Shown piece after piece: positions 25,135-35,298 of a stretch of DNA of 64,000 bases. Below the pieces are notes generated by a model. The model was given only the letters and a program-made list of their open reading frames with translations, had not been told where the DNA came from and did no database searches. The position numbers and the translations under genes were made by a program. This DNA is from Propioniciclava flava (lineage in GTDB: Bacteria; Actinomycetota; Actinomycetes; Propionibacteriales; Propionibacteriaceae): contig NZ_PPCV01000002.1 of assembly GCF_004126535.1 (NCBI RefSeq), forward strand, positions 1-64,000, in the 5' to 3' direction. Position 1 is the first letter of the stretch. Each line of letters starts with the position of its first letter.

Positions 25135-26523
25135 TCAGCTCTTCATCGGGGCGCCCGGGCGCGCGTAGCGCCACCAGGTGATGCCCACGCACATGACCGC
25201 GTAGGCGACGCCGATCCAGTAGAAGGGCACGGCGCCGAACGTGGTCAGCCCGATGCCGAACAGGAACGGCCCGAACGCGGCGATGGCGGCCGTCCAGCCG
25301 ATCACGCCGCCGGCCTGGCGCGGCTGGAAGATCATCGGCATCTGCTTGAACGTGGACGCGTTGCCGATGCCGGAGAACAGGAAGATGGCCAGCATGCCCC
25401 ACAGGAACTGGTTGAACCCCGCGGTCAGCGTGGCCGCCGAGGTGGTGTCGGGGGTCAGGCCGCCGATGGTGTACCAGATCGAGCCGATCAGGCCCAGGCC
25501 GGAGACCAGCGTCCAGATGGCGCCGCCCATCTTGTCGGTCAGCGGCGCGAACAGCACGCGCGCGCCGGCGCCGATGAGCGGGCCGAGGAAGACGTAGGCG
25601 GCGGCGTCCGGGATCGCGTAGCCCTCGACCAGCAGCTTGGCCGTCTGGCCGCTGCCCTCCACGATGGCGGAGTTGCCCGCCCCGTAGAGGTTGGTCAGCA
25701 GCAGGCCGAACTGCGCCGACAGGCCCGAGAAGGTGCCGAAGGTCATGATGTAGAGCAGCGTCATCCACCAGGTGTCCTGGTTGCGGAAGATGTCGAACTG
25801 CTGCTTGATGTTGGCCTTGATCGGCACTGACTTCAGCGCCACATAGGCCCAGATGGCCCCGGCGACGATGAACGGCAGGTAGACCAGCGCCGAGTTCTGG
25901 TACCAGACGACGATCGGGGCCTTCCCGGGGATCGCCATGTGCTGCGAGCCGAGGAAGCCGAACATCGAAAAGCCGATCAGCCACGGCGTCAGCAACTGCA
26001 CCAACGAGACGCCGAAGTTGCCGATACCCGCCTGGATGCCGAGCACGGTCCCTTGCAGACGCCGCGGGAAGAAGTAGGACGTGGAGGGCATGAACCCGGA
26101 GAACGCGCCCCCGCCGATGCCAGACAGGAAGGCCAAGCCCATCAGACGCCAGTACGGCACGTCCGGGTTGGTGACCTCAAAGCCCCACCCGAGCACCGGA
26201 AGGATGAGCAGCACGGTGGTGAGCGTCACCATCTTCCGCGTGCCGATCTTGGGGGGCAGGACCATCCAGACCAGGCGCAGCAGGCCACCGGACAGCCCGG
26301 GCATGGCCGCCAACCAGTAGAGCTGCTCTTTGGTGAAGGCGAAGCCGAGCGCGTTCAGCTTGGGAACGATGGCGCTGGGAAGGAACCAGGCCACGAAGCA
26401 CAGCGTCAGCGTGAACGTCGTCACCGCCAGGGTGTTCCAGGCGAGCTTCTTGTCCCACGTGGCTTCGTTCTCGGGATCCCAGGAGACAAGCCAGTCTCCC
26501 TTGGTCTCATGGGTCATGCTCAC
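25135..26523 (-). CDS. narK: Nitrate/nitrite MFS transporter (NarK2-like)
   Basis: 462 residues with 12 predicted membrane helices. The nitrate signature AGIGNFGVSLVQL lies in helix 5, and GWTAAIAAFGPFLFGIG stands for the second signature. The N-terminal start WDPENEATWDKKLAWNTL is typical of the NarK2/antiporter group linked to respiratory nitrate reductases. It probably exchanges nitrate for nitrite. The GTG start overlaps the stop of the preceding transporter as GTGA, so the two are made together, presumably with different affinity or coupling. Confidence 0.9.
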   Translation of the reverse strand: MSMTHETKGDWLVSWDPENEATWDKKLAWNTLAVTTFTLTLCFVAWFLPSAIVPKLNALGFAFTKEQLYWLAAMPGLSGGLLRLVWMVLPPKIGTRKMVTLTTVLLILPVLGWGFEVTNPDVPYWRLMGLAFLSGIGGGAFSGFMPSTSYFFPRRLQGTVLGIQAGIGNFGVSLVQLLTPWLIGFSMFGFLGSQHMAIPGKAPIVVWYQNSALVYLPFIVAGAIWAYVALKSVPIKANIKQQFDIFRNQDTWWMTLLYIMTFGTFSGLSAQFGLLLTNLYGAGNSAIVEGSGQTAKLLVEGYAIPDAAAYVFLGPLIGAGARVLFAPLTDKMGGAIWTLVSGLGLIGSIWYTIGGLTPDTTSAATLTAGFNQFLWGMLAIFLFSGIGNASTFKQMPMIFQPRQAGGVIGWTAAIAAFGPFLFGIGLTTFGAVPFYWIGVAYAVMCVGITWWRYARPGAPMKS

Positions 26524-27860
26524 GATACGGCCTCCAATTCAGGTTCGATGAGGCTGGCCGTGGATGGTGTGGCCCGCGTCATCATGCGGTGGATAGTGAC
26601 GTGCATCCACGCGGCGCACAGCGCCACCAGGATGAAGATCACGAAGAATGTCGAGGTGGGGAACCCGCTGGCCGCCTTGGTGTAGGCGAACAGCGGCGGC
26701 AGGAAGAAACCGCCGAGCCCGCCGAACATGCCGACGAGGCCACCGACGGAACCCACGTGATCGGGGAAGTACTCGGGAATGTGCTTGTAGACGGCGGCCT
26801 TGCCGATGCCCATGGCGCAGCCCAGGAAGAACACGAGCGCCACGAACCAGGGCAACTCCAGGTGGAAGGGCAGATGCTCGGTGGTGGTGCCGTCAGCGTG
26901 AGCGATGACGAGGTGCCCGTTGGGCATCATCAAGATGCCGCTGGTGAGAAGCATCACCGCGAAGGTCACGTACATGACCGAGCGTGCGCCGATGCGGTCA
27001 CTCAGCCAGCCGCCCAGGGGGCGCAGCAGCGAGGCCGGAAAGATGAAGGTGGCGGTGAGCAGGCCAGCCGTCGCCAGGTCGACGTGGAAGTTGTCGACGT
27101 AGTACTTCGGCAGCCACGCCGACAAGGCGACATAGGTGCCGAACACGGCCACGTAGTACAGGCTGAAGCGCCAGACCCGGACCTGCTTGAGTGGCTGCAG
27201 CGTCTCGGCGAGGGGCTTGCTCGCCCCCGGGGCCCGGTCGACGCGGGGCACGATGATCCAGGTCGCGACGCCGACGATGACCAACAGCACGGCATACAGG
27301 ACGGGGATCAGCCGCCACCCGCCTTGGATCCCGAGGATGAACGTGCTGCCCGCGGTGGCGGCGATCAGGCCCGGACCAATCAGCTTCGTCACCGACGCAC
27401 CAACGTTGCCTGCGCCGAAGACGCCCAGCGCGAGGCCTTGGCGCTCCTTGCCGAACCAGGCGGAGTTCCAGGCGACACCCGCACTGAACAGGTTCCCGGC
27501 GAACCCCACCAGGAACGCGAGGACCAGCAGCCACAGGTAGCTGTTGGCGAAACTCACCAGGAAGGCGGGGATGGCGGTGGCGAACAGCAGGATCAGCGTG
27601 ACGGTGCGACCGCCGATGCGGTCAGCGAGGATGCCCGCGGGCAGACGCCACATCGAGCCGTTCAAGACGGCGACCGCGGAGATCCAGCTCAACTCCACAT
27701 CACTGAGCCCGAACTCTTGCTGGATCGGCACCCCGAGGATGCCGAACATCAGCCAGACCGCGAACATCAGCGTGAACGCGATGGTGGACATCACCAGGAC
27801 GCGTCCGGCGCCCTTGGCGGTGGTGTGGTCGGGTCCGACCACGATCAGGGGGGTCGACAT
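26520..27860 (-). CDS. narK: Nitrate/nitrite MFS transporter (NarK1-like)
   Basis: 446 residues, 12 predicted membrane helices. Signatures: ALGVFGAGNVGASVTKL (helix 5) and GMFGGLGGFFLPPLF (helix 11), both with the glycine patterns of nitrate-nitrite porters. Compared with its neighbour it lacks the long N-terminal tail, which suits NarK1-type proton-nitrate symport; that assignment is inference. ATG 27860 was chosen as the start of the hydrophobic domain with AAGG upstream. It follows narI by 34 bp. Confidence 0.9.
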   Translation of the reverse strand: MSTPLIVVGPDHTTAKGAGRVLVMSTIAFTLMFAVWLMFGILGVPIQQEFGLSDVELSWISAVAVLNGSMWRLPAGILADRIGGRTVTLILLFATAIPAFLVSFANSYLWLLVLAFLVGFAGNLFSAGVAWNSAWFGKERQGLALGVFGAGNVGASVTKLIGPGLIAATAGSTFILGIQGGWRLIPVLYAVLLVIVGVATWIIVPRVDRAPGASKPLAETLQPLKQVRVWRFSLYYVAVFGTYVALSAWLPKYYVDNFHVDLATAGLLTATFIFPASLLRPLGGWLSDRIGARSVMYVTFAVMLLTSGILMMPNGHLVIAHADGTTTEHLPFHLELPWFVALVFFLGCAMGIGKAAVYKHIPEYFPDHVGSVGGLVGMFGGLGGFFLPPLFAYTKAASGFPTSTFFVIFILVALCAAWMHVTIHRMMTRATPSTASLIEPELEAVS

Positions 27861-27894
27861 GTGCGGCCTTCTGCAGACGTGAATGGGCGAGTGG

Positions 27895-28653
27895 TCAGCG
27901 CGGGGGCTTTTGGTTGTCCAAGGTTCCGACCGGATCCCAGCCGCGGCCACGTCGGGTCGCGGACTGTCGGGTGTCCTCATCGCGGGAGCGGTACACGATG
28001 TAGGGGCGGAACAGGTAGTGCAGGGGTGCAGTGAAGGCGTGCACCAGGCGCGTGAACGGGATCATCGCGATGAGCGCGAGCGCGATCAGGATGTGCGCCT
28101 GAAACTGCCAGGTGGCGTGCCCCATGGCCTCAACGTCGGGCTGCAGCGTGAACAGCGAACGGAACCAGACCGACACCGTTTCGCGGTAGTTGTGCTCTTG
28201 CCCGGTCGGGGTCCGATCGCCGGTCAGGGTCGCCACCATGCCCAGGCCGACCGCCAAGGCGAGCGCCACGTACATGATCTTGTCGTTGGTGGTGGTCGCC
28301 CGGAACACGGCCGTTTGGGTGCGGCGTCGATAGATCAGCAGCCCCAGGCCGACGACCAGCGCGATCCCGGCCAAGCCGCCGCCCCAGAATGCCCCCAGGT
28401 GGTAGGCGTGCTGATCCAGGCCGATCGAGTCGGTGAATGCCTTCGGGATCAGCAGCCCCACGACGTGCCCGAGGAACACGGCGAGCAACGCGAAGTGGAA
28501 CAGCGGGGACGCGATGCGCAGCAGCGTGGATTCGTACAACTGCGAGGAGCGCGTCGTCCAGCCGAACTGGTCGTAGCGGTAGCGCCACACCAGACCCCCG
28601 ACGAGGATCAGCGCGGCAACATAGGGCAGGACGCTCCACAGGAAGATGCTCAT
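27895..28653 (-). CDS. narI: Respiratory nitrate reductase gamma subunit
   Basis: 252 residues, integral membrane, five predicted helices. It is the diheme cytochrome b that oxidises menaquinol and passes electrons to NarH. Conserved pieces are WRYRYDQFGWTTRSSQLYE, SPLFHFALLAVFLGHVVGLLIP with two histidines, and FQAHILIALALIAMIPFTRLVHAF, whose histidines complete heme ligation. The ATG overlaps the narJ stop as ATGA. A basic 25-residue tail follows the last helix. Confidence 0.93.
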   Translation of the reverse strand: MSIFLWSVLPYVAALILVGGLVWRYRYDQFGWTTRSSQLYESTLLRIASPLFHFALLAVFLGHVVGLLIPKAFTDSIGLDQHAYHLGAFWGGGLAGIALVVGLGLLIYRRRTQTAVFRATTTNDKIMYVALALAVGLGMVATLTGDRTPTGQEHNYRETVSVWFRSLFTLQPDVEAMGHATWQFQAHILIALALIAMIPFTRLVHAFTAPLHYLFRPYIVYRSRDEDTRQSATRRGRGWDPVGTLDNQKPPR

Positions 28654-29321
28654 CGTCGGTCTCCTTGCTCGGTGCCGGTCGCCATCGACGCCGGGCAGGC
28701 CGGAGAGGGCGTCGACGTCAGGAACCCGTCGAGGCCGACGAGTTCGCTCGGGGGGTTGTCGTGAAGGTGCTGCACCTCGGCGCGTGTCCGCGGCGACGGG
28801 CCGCCGAGGGTGTCGCAGAGGGCGGCGAGGACGCCCGCCTGGGGCAGGCGATCGCCTTCGAGCCCTAGACGCAGGAGTTCCAAGGAGGCCCGATAGGTGT
28901 TCAGCAGGGCGACGCCGACGGCGGGGGCACCGTTGGCGGCGAACTCCAGCACCATGGGCAGGTAGTCGGGCAGTTCCCCGTTGAGGTCCACCACCAGACC
29001 CGAATCCCGATAGGTCTGCTTGACGGCCGCGAGAACCTCCCCGCGCCGACGCGTGTCGCCATCGGTCCAATAGGTCAGATGCAGCGCGTGGCGACGGCTC
29101 AGATCGAACTCCTGCACATGCCAGCTCTGTGCCTCCATCAACGGCATCGACCGCAGGTGGGCGAACGTGGGCGCGAATCGGTCGAACGCGGACGCCTCGA
29201 TCAGGGCCTCCTCGACGAGGGGTAGGCGCGCCATGACGTCCTCGTCGGGGTAGGACAACACGACGGCGGCGGCCGCATAGATCACGCGGTCACGTTTGGC
29301 GGGCGGGGTCGGAAGCATCAT
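28650..29321 (-). CDS. narJ: Nitrate reductase assembly chaperone
   Basis: 223 residues, cytoplasmic, not part of the final enzyme. NarJ (TorD-like) holds NarGH until the molybdenum cofactor is inserted. Conserved stretches are LSYPDEDVMARLPLVEEAL, YVQ-equivalent WHVQEFDLSRRHALHLTYW, RRRGEVLAAVKQTYRDSG and LPDYLPMVLEFAA. Tandem ATGs at 29321 and 29318 overlap the narH stop; ACGAGG lies directly before. Placement between narH and narI is standard. Confidence 0.92.
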   Translation of the reverse strand: MMLPTPPAKRDRVIYAAAAVVLSYPDEDVMARLPLVEEALIEASAFDRFAPTFAHLRSMPLMEAQSWHVQEFDLSRRHALHLTYWTDGDTRRRGEVLAAVKQTYRDSGLVVDLNGELPDYLPMVLEFAANGAPAVGVALLNTYRASLELLRLGLEGDRLPQAGVLAALCDTLGGPSPRTRAEVQHLHDNPPSELVGLDGFLTSTPSPACPASMATGTEQGDRR

Positions 29322-30892
29322 CCTCGTTCCGCCTGTTCGCGTCGGGCCTTCGCCGCAGCAAAGGACTCCACCGCCACCGGGACGACCCGGCCTGAGGACT
29401 CCCCGAAGGGGGCTTGGGCGCTCGGGTCGTCGTCGAAGTTGACCGAACACCCCATCTCTTCGAGGTTGTGGGCCTGCTCCTTGTGCGCGGTCGGGATGAC
29501 GTAGCGGTCGTTGTACTTCGCGATCGCCAAGAGCCGGTACATCTGTTCCATCGCCTCGCCGGTCATCCCGACGGCGGTGGGGAGTTCTTCTTGGCGGGGA
29601 CGCCCCAGCGTGACATCGCGCATGTAGGAGCGCATCGCCGCCAGCTTCTGCAGTACCGAACGGACCACCTCGACGTCGCCCGCGGTGAACAACTCCGCCA
29701 GTTATTCCAGGGGAATGCGCAGGGCGTCGATGGCGCCGAACAGGTTTCCGCCCGCCTCGGCGTCGTGCCCCTGCTCCTTCAGCAGATCCACGACGGGGGA
29801 CAGCGGTGGGATGTACCAGACCATCGGCATGGTGCGGTACTCGGGATGCAGCGGCAGCGCCACCTTGAAGTGCTTGATCAAGGCGTACACCGGGGAGATC
29901 GCGGCGGCCTCCAACCAATCGTTCGGGATCCCGGAGCGCCGGGCGTCCGCGATCACCTCGGGATCGGTCGGATCCAACATCAGGTCGAGTTGGGCCTTGT
30001 ACAGGTCCTTGTCGTCGGCGAGGGCCGCCTGCGTCACCTTGTCGGGGTCGTACAAGATGATGCCGAGGTAGCGCAGCCGCCCGACGCACGTCTCCGAGCA
30101 GACCGTGGGGATGCCCTCCTCGATGCGCGGGTAGCAGAAGTGGCACTTCTCGGCCTTCCCCGTGCGGTGGTTGAAGTAGACCTTCTTGTACGGGCAACCG
30201 GTGATGCACTGGCGCCAGCCACGGCACTTGTCCTGGTCGACCAGCACGATGCCGTCCTCGGCGCGCTTGTAGATCGCTCCCGAGGGGCACGACGCCACAC
30301 ACGAGGGGTTCAGGCAGTGCTCGCAGATGCGCGGGACGAAGAACATGAAGCTCTTCTCGTACTCCAGCTTGATCTGCTGGTTGGCTTCCTCGCGGAGCTT
30401 GCGCAGGATCGGATCCCCCGCCTCGGTCGCGGCGACACCACCCAGCGCGTCGTCCCAGTTCGCCGACGCGGAGATGGCCATGTCCTCGCCGGTGACCAGC
30501 GACTTGGGGCGCGCGACCGGGAAGTCGTCGCCCAGCGGGGCCGAGATCAGGTTCTCGTAGTCGTAGGTCCAGGGCTCGTAGTAGTCGTCCAGGCCCGGCT
30601 GCACGGGGGAGGCGAAGATGCTGAGCAGCTTCTTGAACCGGCCACCGGAGCGCAGCTTGAGCCGCCCGCTCTTGGTGCGGACCCAACCGCCCTGCCACTT
30701 CTCCTGATCCTCGTAGGTGCGGGGATACCCCTGGCCAGGACGGGTTTCGACGTTGTTGAACCACACGTATTCGGTGCCTGCCCGGTTCGTCCACGCCTGC
30801 TTGCAGGTGACCGAGCAGGTGTGACAGCCGATGCACTTGTCCAGGTTCATCACCATGGCCACCTGAGCCATGACGCGACGCTGCTTCGCCAT
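29318..30892 (-). pseudogene. narH: Respiratory nitrate reductase beta subunit, interrupted by an in-frame TAA
   Basis: 524 codons with a TAA at codon 397 (29702-29704). The flanks stay in frame and conserved: RIPLE, stop, LAELFTAGDVEVV, where a tyrosine is expected. The N-terminal part has all cluster cysteines: CIGCHTCSVTCKQ, CEHCLNPSCVASCPSGAI, CRGWRQCITGCPY (tryptophan in place of one Cys, as in the 3Fe-4S cluster of NarH), CHFC and CSETC. If real, the stop removes 127 C-terminal residues that pack against NarG and NarI. The start ATG touches the narG stop (TGATG). I cannot tell a sequencing error from a true nonsense mutation. Confidence 0.85.
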
Positions 30893-33800
30893 CAGTACTG
30901 CACCTCCTGGGAGCGGCGGCGCACCGTGGAGACGATGTCTCGCTGGACGCCGGTGGGGCCGATGTAGTTGAAGGCGTACGCCTGGTGCGCGTACCCCCCG
31001 ATCAGGTGGGTCGGTTTGAGCAGGATGCGTGTCACGGAGTTGTGGATGCCGCCCCGCTTCCCGGTCGCTTCCGACTTGGGCACGTCGATGGTCCGCTCCT
31101 GTGCGTGCTGGACGTAGCAGATGCCGTCCGGCAGCTTGGAGGTGACGACGGCGCGCGCCACGAACACCCCGTTGGCGTTCGTGAGTTCGATCCAGTCGTT
31201 GTCGCTGACCCCGATGGAGGCGGCGTCCGCGACGCTCAGCCAGGCCTGAGGGCCTCCACGCCCCAACGAGAGCATGAACAGGTTGTCTTGATACTCGGAG
31301 TGGATCGACCACTTGTTGTGCACTGTCAGGTAGCGCACGGTGATCGCCTTCTCGCCGGCGGGGCCCAGATCGGGTTCGCCGTACGCCTTCGCCATGTCGA
31401 GCGGAGGCCGGTAGGTCGGCAACTGTTCCCCGGCGTCGATCATCCAGTCGTGGTCGAGGAAGAAGTGCATGCGACCCGACAGGGTGTGCCAGGGCTTGAG
31501 CCGTTCCACGTTGATGGTGAACGCCGAGTAGCGGCGTCCGCCCTTCTCCGAGCCGGACCACTCCGGTGAGGTGATCACGGGCTGGGGAGCCTGCTGCGTC
31601 TGAGCGAAGCTGATCACCTTCTCCTCCGAGCCCTCGGCCAGGTCCACCAGGGGGCGTCCGGTCTTCTTCTCCAGATCGTGGAAGCCCTGGGTGGCGAGTT
31701 CGCCGTTGGTGGTCCCCGAGAACAGAAGGATCGCCTCGGCCAGCCGCTTGTCGGTGTCGATCGCCGGGCGTCCGGCAGCCGCGCCCGTCGGGAACACGCC
31801 ATGCAAGGACGCCAGCTTGGAGACCGCGTGCTTGACGTCATAGGTGATGTTCTTCACCGTGAAGCCGAGCTTGTCCGCGAGCGGGCCGACCGTGCCGAGC
31901 TTGTCGGCGATGGCGGTGTAGTCCCGCTCCACGACCGTCAGCACCGGCATGTTCTGACCGGGGACGGCTGGAATGTCGCTGTCCTTCCAGTCCCGCACGA
32001 CGCCACCGGGCTGCTTGATCTCCCCAGGCGTGTCGTGCTGGAGCGCGACCGCCACCAGATCGGAGCGGGTGTCGAGGCGTCCCTTCGCCATGGCGGAGAG
32101 CCGCAGGGCCAACTCGGTGAACAACTCGTAGTCGGTCTTGGCCTCCCACGGCGGATCGATGGCCGGGGAGAACGCGTGGACGAACGGGTGCATGTCCGTG
32201 CTGGACAGGTCGTGCTTCTCGTACCAGGTCGCGGCAGGGAACACGATGTCGGACAGCAGCGTCGAACTCGTCATGCGGAAGTCCGCCGTCATCAACAAGT
32301 CGAGCTTGCCTTCTGGCGCCTCGTCGTGCCACGCCACATCCTGGGGACGCTCATCGGCGCCGTAGTTGTTCGGCATGAGGTTGCTGTCGGTCCCCAGCAG
32401 GTGCTTGAGGAAGTATTCGCTGCCCTTAGCGGAGGACCCGAACAGGTTCGAGCGCCACAAGATCATCGTCCGCGGCCAGTTCTGCGGGGCGTCGACATCC
32501 TCGATCGAACTCTTGAGCGCGCCGCTCTTCAACCGGCCCGCGACGTAGCCCGCGACCGATTCCGCCTCACCCCGCGCCACCGCAGCCTTCGCCTCATCGG
32601 CCAGATCGAGCGGGTTGACGTCGAACTGCGGGTAGAACGGCATCCAACCCAGGCGGTTGGACTGCGCGAGCGCGTCGGCGGTGTGCATCCCGTCCAGTGC
32701 GCCCGTGGACAACGGCGAGGTGACCCGGTCGGAGGAGAACCCGTCGGTGCGCCACTGGTCGGTGTGCATGTACCAGTAGGCCGTCCCGATCATGGTGCGC
32801 GGCGGACGCTGCCAGTCCGTCGCATTGGCCATGTTGAACCAGCCCGTCATCGGACGGCACTTCTCCTGGCCGACGTAGTGGGCCCAGCCGCCGCCGTTCT
32901 TCCCGATGCAGCCGGTCATCATGAGCAACGCGATGATGGCGCGGTAGGTGACGTCCGCGTGGAACCAGTGGCAGATACCCGCGCCGATGATGATCATGCT
33001 GCGGCCCTGGGACTCCACGGAGTTCGCCGCGAACTCACGTGCCGTGCGGATGCACGCCTCGGCGGGGACGGACGTGATCTCGGCCTGCCAGGCCGGGGTG
33101 TAGGGCGAGAGGACGTCGTCGTAGTCGCGAGCCCACGTGCCCGGCAGGCCGTCGCGTCCGACGCCGTACTGCGCCAGCATCAGGTCGAAGACCGTCGTGA
33201 CGAGGGTGTTCCCGATCCGGCGGGCGGGCACCCCGCGGCGGATGATCGACCCTTCCCCGCGGGGATCCTCGAAGCAGGGCAGCGCCACCTCGACGCCGTC
33301 GGCGTCGGGGTCACCGAAGAAGGTCAGGGCGGGCTCGATGCTGCCCAGGTCGAGGTTCCATTGGCCCTCGCCGTCGTCGGCGTAGCGGAAGCCCATCGAA
33401 CCGTTGGGGACGGCGGGCACGCCGGTCGCCTTGTCCCACATGACCGTCTTGAAGGCGGCATCGGTGAGGCTGGCGTGCTCGGGAAGGTCGGCGGCCGTGA
33501 CGAACTTGCCTGCGGTGAGGCCGTGGCCGTCGGGGTGGTCGACCAACGTGATCAGCATGCCCAGATCGGTGTACTGCTTCACGTAGGAGTCGAAGTAGTC
33601 GACGGTCGCGTCGACGAAGTTCTCCTTCAAGATGACGTGCCCCATCGCCATGGCCAAGGCGGCATCGGTGCCTGCCTGGGCGGGCAGCCACTCGTCGGCG
33701 AACTTCACGTTGTCGGCGTAGTCGGGGCTGACCGTGACGACCTTGGTGCCGCGGTAGCGCACCTCGGCCATCCAGTGGGCGTCCGGGGTCCGGGTGAGCG

Positions 33801-34602
33801 GGACGTTGGATCCCCACATCATCAGGTAGGTGGCGTCCCACCAGTCGCCCGATTCGGGAACGTCGGTCTGGTCGCCGAAGACCTGCGGGCTGGCCACGGG
33901 AAGGTCGGCATACCAGTCGTAGAAGCTGGTCATCGCGCCGCCGATGAGGTGCGTGAAGCGGGTCCCGATCGCGTGGCTGACCATGCTCATGGCGGGGATG
34001 GGAGAGAACGACACGCACCGGTCAGGCCCGTAGTTCTGGATGGTGTTGACGTAGCTCGCCGCGGAGATCTCCAGCGCCTCGTCCCACGAGATGCGGATGA
34101 GTCCGCCCTTGCCGCGCGCCTGTTGGTAGCGGCGTCGCTTGACCGGGTCGGTGCTGACCTCGCGGAACGCCAGGACGGGATCGCCCAGGCGCTGCTTGGC
34201 TTCGCGGTACATCTCCAGCAAGACGGCCCGCCCATACGGGTAGCGGACGCGTGTGGGGGAGTAGGTGTACCAGGAGAAGGAGGCGCCGCGCGGGCAGCCG
34301 CGAGGTTCGTACTCGGGACGGTCAGGCCCGGTGGTGGGGTAGTCGGTCTGCTGCGACTCCCAGGTGATGATGCCGTCCTTGACGTACACCTTCCAGGAGC
34401 ACGATCCCGTGCAGTTGACGCCGTGAGTGGACCGGACGACCTTGTCGTGGCTCCAGCGGTCACGGTAGAAGACGTCGCCGGCGCGGCCTCCCTGGCGGAA
34501 GACGGCGCGATCGTCTGCGGTGGTGTCCCAGCGTGTGAAGTACTTCCCCAGCTTCAGCAGGGCGTCCGACGCCGGCCCGTCGAGCCTCGAACTCTGTTCC
34601 AT
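30892..34602 (-). CDS. narG: Respiratory nitrate reductase alpha subunit
   Basis: 1236 residues, full length for NarG; it reduces nitrate to nitrite at a bis-MGD molybdenum centre on the cytoplasmic side. Near residue 60, STHGVNCTGSCSWKVYVKDG gives the His and Cys ligands of the FS0 cluster. SFYDWYADLPVASPQ holds the aspartate that ligates molybdenum in E. coli NarG. There is no twin-arginine signal, so the enzyme faces inward. It heads the narGHJI group. The 110 bp upstream, to mobA, includes an AT-rich stretch (34610-34640) that could be a promoter; no clear FNR or NarL site was found. Confidence 0.95.
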   Translation of the reverse strand: MEQSSRLDGPASDALLKLGKYFTRWDTTADDRAVFRQGGRAGDVFYRDRWSHDKVVRSTHGVNCTGSCSWKVYVKDGIITWESQQTDYPTTGPDRPEYEPRGCPRGASFSWYTYSPTRVRYPYGRAVLLEMYREAKQRLGDPVLAFREVSTDPVKRRRYQQARGKGGLIRISWDEALEISAASYVNTIQNYGPDRCVSFSPIPAMSMVSHAIGTRFTHLIGGAMTSFYDWYADLPVASPQVFGDQTDVPESGDWWDATYLMMWGSNVPLTRTPDAHWMAEVRYRGTKVVTVSPDYADNVKFADEWLPAQAGTDAALAMAMGHVILKENFVDATVDYFDSYVKQYTDLGMLITLVDHPDGHGLTAGKFVTAADLPEHASLTDAAFKTVMWDKATGVPAVPNGSMGFRYADDGEGQWNLDLGSIEPALTFFGDPDADGVEVALPCFEDPRGEGSIIRRGVPARRIGNTLVTTVFDLMLAQYGVGRDGLPGTWARDYDDVLSPYTPAWQAEITSVPAEACIRTAREFAANSVESQGRSMIIIGAGICHWFHADVTYRAIIALLMMTGCIGKNGGGWAHYVGQEKCRPMTGWFNMANATDWQRPPRTMIGTAYWYMHTDQWRTDGFSSDRVTSPLSTGALDGMHTADALAQSNRLGWMPFYPQFDVNPLDLADEAKAAVARGEAESVAGYVAGRLKSGALKSSIEDVDAPQNWPRTMILWRSNLFGSSAKGSEYFLKHLLGTDSNLMPNNYGADERPQDVAWHDEAPEGKLDLLMTADFRMTSSTLLSDIVFPAATWYEKHDLSSTDMHPFVHAFSPAIDPPWEAKTDYELFTELALRLSAMAKGRLDTRSDLVAVALQHDTPGEIKQPGGVVRDWKDSDIPAVPGQNMPVLTVVERDYTAIADKLGTVGPLADKLGFTVKNITYDVKHAVSKLASLHGVFPTGAAAGRPAIDTDKRLAEAILLFSGTTNGELATQGFHDLEKKTGRPLVDLAEGSEEKVISFAQTQQAPQPVITSPEWSGSEKGGRRYSAFTINVERLKPWHTLSGRMHFFLDHDWMIDAGEQLPTYRPPLDMAKAYGEPDLGPAGEKAITVRYLTVHNKWSIHSEYQDNLFMLSLGRGGPQAWLSVADAASIGVSDNDWIELTNANGVFVARAVVTSKLPDGICYVQHAQERTIDVPKSEATGKRGGIHNSVTRILLKPTHLIGGYAHQAYAFNYIGPTGVQRDIVSTVRRRSQEVQY

Positions 34603-34712
34603 GGCGGACAGTTTTACACAAAGTTCTGAAATAAATGCTGTGCGGCGGGACGCTGCGCCTCGGTTGTCGCGACGGGGGGAAGGGGGTTCGCGTCAGCGGA
34701 GAAAGGGGGCTC

Positions 34713-35294
34713 CTAGATCCGCATCTGCGGATCGATAGCCCCAGATATTTTCGCAACTTCGGGAGTATCTAAATCGAGGGTCGCGAACGCTGGGGCGGGG
34801 AGTAGCGTCACGTCCAGAGGGCGCATCAGGCGCCGCACCGACGAGTCCCGCACCGTGTCCAAGGCCGCGATGGCGCGCCGCACCGAAGCGGCGAAGTAGC
34901 GGCCCGCGAGGTATTGCGGCCAGCCCTCGGCGTCGAGAAGCGCCACCCCGTCGCCGCGAAGGCGCGTGGGGGAGAGCAACGCGACCGCCGCGTCCGGGTG
35001 CGCCAAATCACCCGCCAGAATCATCACCTCGTCCGCGGTTGGCGCTGCGGCAAGGGCCGCGGCCAAGCCTGCGACCGGGCCGCCGAACGGAGGATCCTCG
35101 CGCCGAAACGTCACACGGGCATCGGACACCCAGGCATCTGGTTCATCCCCGGCGACGATCGCGCGAGACGCCCAGGTCAGCCCGGCGCTGATGCAGCGTT
35201 CGAGAAGGGTGCGCCCCTCCAGGCGGAGGGCAAGCTTGTCCACGCCCATGCGTGAGGAGCGCCCGCCACCCACGACGACGACGACCCTCTCCAC
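34713..35294 (-). CDS. mobA: Molybdenum cofactor guanylyltransferase
   Basis: 193 residues, NTP-transferase fold. The GTP-binding loop VVVGGGRSSRMGVDKLAL opens the protein and DPPFGGPVAGLAAAL and MILAGDLAHPD follow. It adds GMP to the cofactor to form MGD, the form NarG needs, which explains its place directly before narG. It is 4 bp after moaD with a GTG start (35294). The aspartate of GD in ILAGDLAHP is the predicted metal ligand. Confidence 0.9.
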   Translation of the reverse strand: MERVVVVVGGGRSSRMGVDKLALRLEGRTLLERCISAGLTWASRAIVAGDEPDAWVSDARVTFRREDPPFGGPVAGLAAALAAAPTADEVMILAGDLAHPDAAVALLSPTRLRGDGVALLDAEGWPQYLAGRYFAASVRRAIAALDTVRDSSVRRLMRPLDVTLLPAPAFATLDLDTPEVAKISGAIDPQMRI

Positions 35295-35298
35295 GGGT

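Noticed and set aside
29702-29704. Stop-codon recoding (selenocysteine or pyrrolysine) in narH
   Set aside because: Those use TGA or TAG, not TAA, and the position is a tyrosine in relatives. No recoding element is visible.
31678-34629. A 983-codon plus-strand open frame opposite narG
   Set aside because: It is antisense to a full-length, motif-complete narG; its composition (Arg/Gly/Val/His/Asp-rich, no domains) is that of a high-GC shadow frame.
34603-34712. FNR or NarL site upstream of narG
   Set aside because: The space is AT-rich at 34610-34640, but no TTGAT-N4-ATCAA or TACYYMT pair was found.
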